DNA of 7,869 nucleotides, from the NCBI GenBank assembly GCA_031289575.1, contig JAITPE010000286.1, forward strand, positions 1 through 7,869. Direction: 5' to 3'. This document shows positions 1-5,469 of this stretch, piece after piece. The notes under the pieces were generated by a model. That model was not told the origin of the DNA. It saw nothing but the letters and a program-made list of their open reading frames with translations, and did no database searches. The position numbers and the translations under genes were made by a program. The stretch comes from Spirochaetia bacterium. GTDB lineage: Bacteria > Spirochaetota > UBA4802 > UBA5550. How positions within the stretch are numbered: position 1 is the stretch's first letter; every line of letters begins with the position of its first letter.

Positions 1-99
1 TCGGTTGATTTAGTATGGTGCTAAGTTGTCAAGTGATAAAATACGAAATCATCTATATTACCAAAAAATTTGGATGTGCTCTATAGGCAGGTCGGCAAA

Positions 100-112
100 C
101 TTCAATATGAAG
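100..112. repeat. short palindrome CTTCA-ATA-TGAAG
   Basis: These are perfect 5-base inverted arms around a 3-base centre. A related palindrome with a similar left half (ACTTCAA) lies about 40 bases downstream at 140-151 (TTCAA-AC-TTGAA). The pair could be operator half-sites for a regulator of rnhA or of the unseen upstream gene, but arms this short also occur by chance. No T run follows, so it is not a terminator. Confidence 0.25.
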
Positions 113-188
113 CCTTTTACTCCGAGTGTGGTGTCGCACTTCAAACTTGAATTTACGCTCTGACCCTAAATAAAGCGGCAAAAAAGAA

Positions 189-218
189 TTGACAAAAATG
201 GCCTTTGGATGCTGTTAA
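189..218 (+). promoter_or_regulatory. candidate sigma-70-type promoter for rnhA
   Basis: A perfect -35 hexamer TTGACA (189-194) is followed after 18 bases by a weak -10-like TGTTAA (213-218). That hexamer is preceded by TGC (210-212), which fits an extended -10 element. It lies about 40 bases upstream of the rnhA ATG, giving a short leader. The strong -35 and extended -10 offset the poor -10 hexamer. Predicted from sequence only. Confidence 0.4.
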
Positions 219-257
219 AAAGCAGGCTTCATAAACATTAAATCAAATCGGCAATCA

Positions 258-686
258 ATGATATTTCTGTATACTGACGGCGCGTGCAGCGGAAATCCCG
301 GCCCCGGCGGATGGGGCGCTCTTATAAGGCGTGATTCCGGCGATATTGAGCTATCGGGCGGCGAAAAAAACACAACCAACAACAAGATGGAACTCACCGC
401 GGTCATAGAGGGCCTGCGCCGCATAGAAAAGGGGAGCGATGTTACAATAGTAACGGACTCCGAGTATGTAAAAAACGGCATGACCCAATGGATTTTCAAC
501 TGGCTCAGGAACAACTGGAAAACCGCGTCTAAACAGCCTGTAAAAAACAAGGAGTTGTGGGTAGCTCTTCTTGCCCTCACAAAAGAAAGAAAAATAACCT
601 GGCAGTGGGTCAAGGGGCACAGCGGGCACACAGAGAACGAGCGCTGCGACACGCTGGCGCGCGATGAGATCAATAAATTTAGGTAA
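258..686 (+). CDS. rnhA: ribonuclease HI
   Basis: Complete 142-residue RNase HI, which cuts the RNA strand of RNA-DNA hybrids in the cytoplasm (primer removal, R-loop clearance). The full catalytic set is visible: Asp7 in YTDGACSGNPGPGGWG, Glu45 in NNKMEL, Asp67 in VTDSEY and Asp131 in NERCDTLA, with the loop histidine His121 in VKGHSGH. The basic Trp-rich handle region (about 78-101, WIFNWLRNNWK) typical of the E. coli type is present. Length is close to the usual ~150. The ATG at 258 is the only sensible start, because an in-frame stop lies at 216-218 with no ATG, GTG or TTG between; no clear Shine-Dalgarno sequence precedes it. It appears to be a single-gene unit, with a candidate promoter just upstream and about 95 bases before the next gene. 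Confidence 0.97.
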   Translation: MIFLYTDGACSGNPGPGGWGALIRRDSGDIELSGGEKNTTNNKMELTAVIEGLRRIEKGSDVTIVTDSEYVKNGMTQWIFNWLRNNWKTASKQPVKNKELWVALLALTKERKITWQWVKGHSGHTENERCDTLARDEINKFR

Positions 687-781
687 CAAAATCATCACAC
701 ATTTTCTATTAAATTAATACAAAAAATGCCGTTTTTTTCCGATTATTTAGTAAAGAGACAGAATCCGGGATTTTTGTGTTC
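687..781. other. intergenic spacer between rnhA and the exported-protein gene
   Basis: An AT-rich spacer that must hold the end of the rnhA transcript and the promoter for the exported protein/fliM pair. A run of A (721-726) faces a run of T (732-738), but the stem would be all A:T, so I do not call a terminator. TCCGATTA at 738-745 matches six of eight positions of the flagellar sigma-28 -10 element GCCGATAA, but no TAAA box stands at the expected distance. No sigma-70 promoter is convincing. Confidence 0.4.
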
Positions 782-1726
782 ATGAAAATAATTGTAAAAA
801 TAATTTGCGCGCTGTTTGCCGTCTTTTGCTCCTCGGCCTTTGGGCAGGAGAGTGAGCTCTTTGATGTCTACCTCAGCATGGAAAAACAGCGCTATTCGGA
901 TACCGAAGAGGTGAATCTTCGCGTATCTGTAAAAAATATATCAAACGATACGGCCGTTTTCTATGTGTATGAGGATAAGAAGCAAAATCAGCCTTATACA
1001 ACCTTTCAGCCCAAGGTTTATGATATGCGCGGAAAGGAAAATGAAAATATAATTGATTATAAAAAGCAGAATAAATACACTGTTGATATTATTCAAGCAA
1101 TGGGCAAGAGAGCGGTAGAACTGGGCTCCGGGGAGATATTTACATATACGGTTGATCTTAAAAGCATATACAGTATGAGCAGCGGTGATTTTTACAGGGT
1201 CAGGTGCTATTTTGTTCCCGATTTTGGAGTCCGTCACGTTATTCACGGCAAGAATGAAATAACATTTTTGATTGATGGACGCCGCGATGCCGGAGAACAG
1301 TCCGCGGCGCCGCAGCCGAACAGGGATGTTACGCCTTCCGAAACCGTTCTTTTAACCCTTGAGGCCGAAAAGCGCTCGGAGATGAATAAGATGCTCAAGT
1401 ATATTGATATCGAAGAGTTCATAAGAACCGAGTCCAATTTCATACGCGCGTACTCCGCCGCCGGGGAAATTGAAAGGCGGGAGGTGCTTGAAAAGTTTAG
1501 GCAGTACCTTTTGAGGCCCCGCAGCGATTACTTGGTTGCTTTTAAGATTCTGGAAGAGGGAATTGACGGCGAAACCGCGTATGTCGATGCTTTGGCCGAA
1601 CGTTACAATGTGAGAGTAAATGAATCATATAAATACAGATTTGTTTTGAAAAAAAACCGTGAGGCGCGCGGTATGTGGCTTATAACCGGTTTAGAAGCTT
1701 CAGTTTTTAAAGGTAAAGTGCAATGA
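782..1726 (+). CDS. exported protein of unknown function, coupled to fliM
   Basis: I do not recognise a named family. From the ATG at 782 it is 314 residues. A GTG two codons upstream (776) is an alternative start, better spaced from a weak CGGGA at 766-770. The N-terminus is a signal peptide: Lys2 and Lys6, a hydrophobic core at about 7-18, and a probable signal peptidase I site after Ala-Phe-Gly (residue 21). Cys16 does not sit in a good lipobox. Residues about 25-165 alternate like a beta-sandwich (LRVSVKNISNDTAVFYVYE), resembling Ig-like or BsuPI-like folds; a Pro/Ala/Gln linker follows (about 168-187). The C-terminal 120 residues (YLVAFKILEEGIDGETAYVDA, then a beta stretch ending WLITGLEASV) have the rhythm of NTF2-like domains. 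Both domain readings are inference. Its TGA stop overlaps the fliM start, so it is probably co-translated with fliM and acts in the periplasm. Confidence 0.8.
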   Translation: MKIIVKIICALFAVFCSSAFGQESELFDVYLSMEKQRYSDTEEVNLRVSVKNISNDTAVFYVYEDKKQNQPYTTFQPKVYDMRGKENENIIDYKKQNKYTVDIIQAMGKRAVELGSGEIFTYTVDLKSIYSMSSGDFYRVRCYFVPDFGVRHVIHGKNEITFLIDGRRDAGEQSAAPQPNRDVTPSETVLLTLEAEKRSEMNKMLKYIDIEEFIRTESNFIRAYSAAGEIERREVLEKFRQYLLRPRSDYLVAFKILEEGIDGETAYVDALAERYNVRVNESYKYRFVLKKNREARGMWLITGLEASVFKGKVQ

Positions 1727-2748
1727 CAGAGATATTATCACAAGACGAGATAGATGCGTTATTAACCGCCATCTCTACCGGAGAGGTTGACCCATCAGAC
1801 TATTCCTCCGGCCAAGAGCAGAAGAAAGTCAAGATGTATGACTTCAGGCGTCCGGATAAGTTTTCCAAAGACCACATCAGAACTCTGCAAATGATGCACG
1901 AGACTTTTGCGCGCCTTACCACAACAGCCCTGTCGGCGCAGCTTAGGGCTTTGGTTGGCGTTCACGTTTCCTCAGTAGACCAGTTAACATACGAGGAGTT
2001 TGTCCGTTCGATTCCAAATCCGACAACCATGGCTGTTGTAAATATGGATCCGCTCAAGGGCTCCGCTATTCTTGAAATCGACCCATCCATCACATTTACA
2101 ATCATAGACCGCCTGTTCGGAGGTATGGGAGAGCCTACAAAAATAAGCCGTGAGTTGACCGATATAGAACTTTCGGTTATGGAAGGCATCATCGTCCGCA
2201 TCCTCGGGAACCTCAGAGAGGCATGGTCCAATGTTATTGACCTAAGGCCCAGGCTTGGCAACATTGAGACCAATCCGCAGTTCGCGCAGATTGTTCCGCC
2301 CAATGACATGGTTGTTCTCATAACCCTCGAGACAAAGGTCGGCGAAATCGAGGGAATGACAAATTTGTGTATTCCGTATATTTCAATTGAACCGGTTATT
2401 TCAAAGCTGTCGGCCCAGTATATGTATTCGAGCACAAGAAAGGGCGCCACGGATGAGAACCTGAGCATTATCCAAAACCGTTTAGAGTCCGTAATTCTTC
2501 CTATTATCGCGGAGATAGGCGAGGCGCAGATAACCGTTCAGGAAGTCCTGAACTTAGGGCGGGGCGATGTCATAAAGCTGCCCGAAACAAAAGTCGGTGA
2601 CGACATGCGCGTAAGAATAGGCGGCCGAAAAAAATACAAGTGCCGTCCCGGACTTGTAAACAACCGTATTTCCGTAAAACTCGGTGAGCGCATAGAGGAA
2701 GTGCCCGATGAACTCCTTGCAAGCAGCCGCCGGGAAGATGACCTGTAG
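1723..2748 (+). CDS. fliM: flagellar motor switch protein FliM
   Basis: Complete 341-residue FliM, a C-ring protein linking chemotaxis to rotor direction at the cytoplasmic face of the flagellar base. The N-terminal peptide LSQDEIDALL (residues 5-14) is the segment that binds phosphorylated CheY. A variable linker leads to YDFRRPDKFS (39-48). The middle domain (about 50-235), related to CheC/CheX phosphatases, carries LFGGMG (131-136), the FliG-contact motif. The C-terminal SpoA/FliN-like domain spans about 250-320 (LGRGDVIKL, then VRIGGRKKYKCRPG). An acidic tail ends the protein. The start is fixed by the ATGA overlap with the preceding gene (ATG 1723-1725, TGA 1724-1726), with AAGG about ten bases upstream inside that gene. 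No other flagellar gene is nearby, whereas spirochaete fliM normally sits between fliL and fliY/fliN. The sequence most resembles treponemal FliM. Confidence 0.97.
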   Translation: MTEILSQDEIDALLTAISTGEVDPSDYSSGQEQKKVKMYDFRRPDKFSKDHIRTLQMMHETFARLTTTALSAQLRALVGVHVSSVDQLTYEEFVRSIPNPTTMAVVNMDPLKGSAILEIDPSITFTIIDRLFGGMGEPTKISRELTDIELSVMEGIIVRILGNLREAWSNVIDLRPRLGNIETNPQFAQIVPPNDMVVLITLETKVGEIEGMTNLCIPYISIEPVISKLSAQYMYSSTRKGATDENLSIIQNRLESVILPIIAEIGEAQITVQEVLNLGRGDVIKLPETKVGDDMRVRIGGRKKYKCRPGLVNNRISVKLGERIEEVPDELLASSRREDDL

Positions 2749-2752
2749 GGCG

Positions 2753-3907
2753 CTATTTCCCAAACTCAATATTTATGAGCACAATCTCCGCATCGCTGCC
2801 GATTCTCATGCGCGGCCCCCAGGTGCCGGCTCCGCTTGTTACGTAAAAATTTGTGGCTGCGCGTTTCATATAGCCGTATGGAAGTTCCCACATGGATTTT
2901 ATGATGTATGTAACAGGCCATATTTGCCCGCCGTGCGTATGTCCGGAAAGCTGCAGGTCGACTCCCGCGGCTTCCGCCTCATCAAGATTTTTCGGCTGAT
3001 GATCCATCAATATAATAGGCCGGTTGTGATCAAGCCTGTTTGCTATTTCATCGAGAGGAAGGCGTTTCACGCCTCCTCTCGTCCTCGACGAAAGATCCTC
3101 TCTGCCAACCGCGTAAACAGCGCCGGCTATGAGAACAGCCTCATCGCGCAGTACGGTAATTCCGCTTTCCCGCATGTACTTCACGGCCTCTTCGGCATTG
3201 CCTATGTACTCATGATTGCCGGTGACCGCAAATGTTCCGTAACGCGATTTGAAAGCGGAAAGAAGTTCGTCTGCGTTGAACTTCTTTACAGGCTCCACCC
3301 TTTCATCAAAAATATCGCCGCATAAAAAAACAATATCGGGATTCTGCCGGTTGGCAAGGTCAACAATATTCTGAAGCTCTTTTCTGCGCACCATGATCCC
3401 AAGGTGAATATCGCTTATGAGAAGCGCCCTGAGGTTTTTTATAGCGCCCGCCTTTTTCTCAATCCGGACAGGTATTTCTTTTACAACAACATTGTTGGCG
3501 TTAAAGTACCCGGCCGCAATTATGAGGAACATTCCGTGCATCACAAGGAGCGCTGTAACTTTTTTTACCGATGCTGCGTTTGCAATAATTAAATCGGGAA
3601 TAAAGCCAATAAAATGGTTCGCTATGCGGATGATATCGATCAGCAGCAAGGCAATGGTAATGTAGAGCACGGCCGCCAGCCAGTAAGAGCCTACCTGTAT
3701 AAAGAAATTTGAAAGAATATCCGAAGAATAACCCCGCAGAAAGCGGCCCGCGAAGAATGATACGGCAAAAAATACAATCAGTACAGCATAGGCCGTACGC
3801 AAAACCGTAATTTTGGGAATAACCGAAATGCCGCGTATAATAATATACAGGTTAGATAGAAGATAAATAGAAATAAAAACAATAAAAAAGATAAGAAAAC
3901 CCCGCAT
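2753..3907 (-). CDS. membrane-anchored metallophosphoesterase (YkuE/YaeI-like)
   Basis: Complete 384-residue protein with an N-terminal membrane region and a calcineurin-type phosphoesterase domain. Hydrophobic segments lie at about 3-24, 37-55, 72-95 and 115-134. The catalytic domain shows all metal-binding blocks in order: SDIHLG (Asp166, His168), CGDIFD (Asp198), GNHE (Asn231, His232), DHQP (His303) and GHTHGGQ (His323, His325). This matches the family of membrane-linked phosphoesterases that includes YkuE, YkoQ and YaeI; some members hydrolyse UDP-2,3-diacylglucosamine or other lipid-linked phosphates, but the substrate cannot be read here. The ATG at 3907 follows GAGTGAGGTG on the minus strand. 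It lies 47 bases downstream of the radical SAM gene on the same strand, so the two are probably co-transcribed. Its TAG stop is 4 bases from the convergent fliM stop. Confidence 0.93.
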   Translation of the reverse strand: MRGFLIFFIVFISIYLLSNLYIIIRGISVIPKITVLRTAYAVLIVFFAVSFFAGRFLRGYSSDILSNFFIQVGSYWLAAVLYITIALLLIDIIRIANHFIGFIPDLIIANAASVKKVTALLVMHGMFLIIAAGYFNANNVVVKEIPVRIEKKAGAIKNLRALLISDIHLGIMVRRKELQNIVDLANRQNPDIVFLCGDIFDERVEPVKKFNADELLSAFKSRYGTFAVTGNHEYIGNAEEAVKYMRESGITVLRDEAVLIAGAVYAVGREDLSSRTRGGVKRLPLDEIANRLDHNRPIILMDHQPKNLDEAEAAGVDLQLSGHTHGGQIWPVTYIIKSMWELPYGYMKRAATNFYVTSGAGTWGPRMRIGSDAEIVLINIEFGK

Positions 3908-3954
3908 AACACCTCACTCGTTTCTTAGGATTCCGCTAAAACGGTTTGTTACAT

Positions 3955-4692
3955 TTATTTGCTAAACTCGGCCGATGTCCGGATAATGCCTTTTTCCATG
4001 CGGAAAAACTCGACGGTTTTAGAGTTATACATATCCGCTCTTTTGAATACATGAAAAGGCAGATCCATTGCCTTTATGTTTTCGCATGCCGAAGCGTACG
4101 CGTCAAATGCGGGCGCGAGCTCCGCGGCATTCATCAGCCCTCCGCGCCCCTTGGGAATAAACCGGTACAAATGCCATGCGTGAATATGCCCGTCATCGTA
4201 CCCGCGCAAAAAATCCGCGAGTCCCTCAAGGCCGGCAATATTTGAGTTGGTTACAACCGTTGAAACGGTCACGGCCTTGGCTTTTGCCCGCAGCCTTTTG
4301 AGGCAGTCCATTACCACAGAGTAATGGCCGTTTGGAAAAAACCGCATGCTGTTGTGAATTTTTTCATCCGCCGATTCGACAGGTATAACAAACCTGTCTA
4401 TGCAGGGCAGTTTTTCATAGCCTTGGGGAAGTTTCGTCGCGTTTGTTCCGGTCTGCACAATGAATCCTAATTCCTTGGCCTTTTCGCAAAGGCGGATTAT
4501 ATTATGCGGCCAAAAAAACGGTTCCCCCCCGCCAAAGACAACATTCTTGATTCCAAGTTCCCCGACATATTTAAGCATGGACACGGCCTGCTCAAAGCTA
4601 ACACAGTCGAAATCATCATCGGTAACGCAAAAATTACAAAACATGTTACAGCCCGACAGCGGCATTATAACAGCAACCTTTATATCATTCAT
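3955..4692 (-). CDS. radical SAM protein of unknown substrate
   Basis: Complete 245-residue radical SAM enzyme. The [4Fe-4S] cluster motif is CNMFCNFC (Cys15, Cys19, Cys22, CX3CX2C), and SAM-binding GGGEP is at 54-58. TGTNAT (81-86), a VESADEKIHNSMR stretch (105-117) resembling the barrel loop of MoaA/viperin-type enzymes, and WHLYRFIPKGRGG (173-185) follow. There is no C-terminal Cys-rich SPASM or Twitch extension, so only the SAM cluster is likely; the remaining Cys residues (30, 69, 97, 130 and one later) form no second CX2C-type motif. It is shorter than MoaA or PqqE. I cannot assign a reaction; a peptide- or nucleotide-modifying role is possible but unproven. The ATG at 4692 has only a weak upstream GGAACG. 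It is the first gene of a probable unit with the downstream phosphoesterase and is transcribed away from the hydrolase/flavoprotein pair. Confidence 0.93.
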   Translation of the reverse strand: MNDIKVAVIMPLSGCNMFCNFCVTDDDFDCVSFEQAVSMLKYVGELGIKNVVFGGGEPFFWPHNIIRLCEKAKELGFIVQTGTNATKLPQGYEKLPCIDRFVIPVESADEKIHNSMRFFPNGHYSVVMDCLKRLRAKAKAVTVSTVVTNSNIAGLEGLADFLRGYDDGHIHAWHLYRFIPKGRGGLMNAAELAPAFDAYASACENIKAMDLPFHVFKRADMYNSKTVEFFRMEKGIIRTSAEFSK

Positions 4693-4720
4693 ACATCGTT
4701 CCGGTTTAAAAATTTCGCTT

Positions 4721-4748
4721 ATTCTTAATATACTCTTTTTCCTGTCAA
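4721..4748 (-). promoter_or_regulatory. candidate promoter for the radical SAM gene
   Basis: On the minus strand TTGACA (4748-4743) is followed after 16 bases by AAGAAT (4726-4721), four of six matches to TATAAT. Transcription would begin about 20 bases before the ATG at 4692. This is the best promoter match in the divergent region, though the spacing is one base short of ideal. Confidence 0.4.
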
Positions 4749-4765
4749 TGAGAAAGAGCTTGACA
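4743..4765. repeat. inverted repeat TGTCAA / TTGACA in the divergent promoter region
   Basis: Perfect 6-base inverted arms (4743-4748 and 4760-4765) are separated by 11 bases midway between two divergent units. Each arm is also a perfect -35 hexamer pointing outward. The minus-strand copy has an acceptable -10 partner. The plus-strand copy does not: the only -10-like sequence, CATAAT at 4793-4798, is 27 bases away. The arms could equally be an operator for a shared regulator. Confidence 0.35.
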
Positions 4766-4803
4766 ATTTGGGAAAGATAAGCAGCCTTCTCTCATAATAC
4801 AAT

Positions 4804-4807
4804 GGAG
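4804..4807 (+). promoter_or_regulatory. ribosome binding site deciding the hydrolase start
   Basis: GGAG lies six bases before the ATG at 4814. The in-frame ATG at 4802 overlaps this site and has no Shine-Dalgarno sequence of its own, so 4814 is preferred as the start. Confidence 0.7.
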
Positions 4808-4813
4808 TGCAAT

Positions 4814-5440
4814 ATGGATATAAAACTTTTCTATTCAGGGCCTATGCAGGTAAACTCTTACATCTGCACCGACGAGGAAACCAAAAAAGGATTCATCATC
4901 GATCCCGGAGGACCCAACCGTACAGCGGACAAGTACATTGCCGAACACGGCTATGAGATCGAATATATTATTCTGACACATGGTCATGGGGATCACATCT
5001 GCGGCGTTCCTTATTACAGGGATAAATTAAAGGCCGAACTAATAGGGCATCGCGGCGATGATTTTCTTTTTTTAGACGAAAAAGAAAATCTCTCCCAGGA
5101 GTTTACAGGGAGCGCCATAACCTTTACGCCTGACCGCTATGTAACCGACGGCGAAATAATAAAGGTGGGCAATATGGATGTCAAAGTGATTCATACGCCC
5201 GGACATACCCCAGGGGGTATCTCTCTGCTCGTAGAGAAGGCGCTCTTCAGCGGTGATACATTATTCGCGCAGTCAATCGGGAGAACCGATTTTAAAAACG
5301 GCTCGTTTCCGGAACTTGAAAAATCAATCCGGAAAAAACTTTACATTCTTCCGGATGACACTCAGGTATTTCCCGGACACATGGGGCCGACAACCATCGG
5401 AGATGAAAAGAAATACAATATGTTTGTAAAAGACGAATAA
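4814..5440 (+). CDS. metallo-beta-lactamase-fold hydrolase (glyoxalase II / YcbL-like)
   Basis: Complete, 208 residues from the preferred ATG (212 from the upstream ATG at 4802). The binuclear metal site is intact: THGHGDH (His56, His58, Asp60, His61), HTPGHTPGG (His131), SGDTLF (Asp148) and FPGHMGPTT (His189). SIGRTDF just after the bridging Asp is a mark of the glyoxalase II/YcbL group of thioester hydrolases. The protein lacks the long C-terminal helical domain of classical glyoxalase II, and its length suits short YcbL-type members. The likely role is hydrolysis of S-lactoylglutathione-like or other thioesters in the cytoplasm; the substrate is uncertain. It heads a plus-strand unit with the flavoprotein 29 bases downstream. 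A 12-base inverted repeat lies inside the gene (5060-5090). Confidence 0.93.
   Translation: MDIKLFYSGPMQVNSYICTDEETKKGFIIDPGGPNRTADKYIAEHGYEIEYIILTHGHGDHICGVPYYRDKLKAELIGHRGDDFLFLDEKENLSQEFTGSAITFTPDRYVTDGEIIKVGNMDVKVIHTPGHTPGGISLLVEKALFSGDTLFAQSIGRTDFKNGSFPELEKSIRKKLYILPDDTQVFPGHMGPTTIGDEKKYNMFVKDE
5060..5090. repeat. intragenic 12-base perfect inverted repeat
   Basis: GATTTTCTTTTT (5060-5071) and AAAAAGAAAATC (5079-5090) are exact reverse complements around a 7-base loop, TTAGACG. It lies within the hydrolase gene over codons for DDFLFLDEKEN. In RNA it would be a long, mostly A:U stem. A Phe/Leu run followed by Lys/Glu can produce this by codon chance; no T run follows the stem, so it is not a standard terminator. 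Confidence 0.6.
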
Positions 5441-5455
5441 AACAAAAAAATAAAG

Positions 5456-5461
5456 AAGGAG
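5456..5461 (+). promoter_or_regulatory. strong ribosome binding site of the flavoprotein gene
   Basis: AAGGAG lies eight bases before the ATG at 5470, in the 29-base gap after the hydrolase stop. It supports this start and independent, efficient initiation within a shared transcript. Confidence 0.75.
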
Positions 5462-5469
5462 AATACACA

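Larger units (their letters stand above)
1..257. other. non-coding leader region upstream of rnhA
   Basis: All six frames are broken by stops early in this stretch, and no reading frame enters from the left edge, so I see no gene or gene remnant here. It carries two short palindromes (100-112 and 140-151), a 7-pair hairpin at 124-141 (GAGTGTG, loop GTGT, CGCACTT, with G:T pairs) without a following T run, and a candidate promoter at 189-218. It is best read as an intergenic regulatory region. Confidence 0.6.

Noticed and set aside
215..673. 152-codon minus-strand open frame
   Set aside because: Antisense to rnhA, which carries the full RNase HI active site; the frame has no motif of its own.
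720..739. A run / T run as an rnhA terminator
   Set aside because: The stem would be only A:T pairs with no G+C core, too weak for an intrinsic terminator.
738..745. sigma-28 flagellar promoter (TCCGATTA) upstream of the exported-protein/fliM pair
   Set aside because: Six of eight -10 positions match, but no TAAA box lies at the needed distance upstream.
2732..2761. two-way terminator between fliM and the phosphoesterase gene
   Set aside because: Only five Watson-Crick pairs plus a wobble with a long loop, and no proper T run on either side.
2708..3325. 205-codon plus-strand open frame
   Set aside because: It lies antisense to the phosphoesterase gene, whose metal-binding motifs are all intact on the other strand; the plus-strand product has no recognisable motif and mixed composition.
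4693..4813. riboswitch or small RNA in the divergent spacer
   Set aside because: I found no extended paired structure or known aptamer pattern, only the two inverted hexamers.
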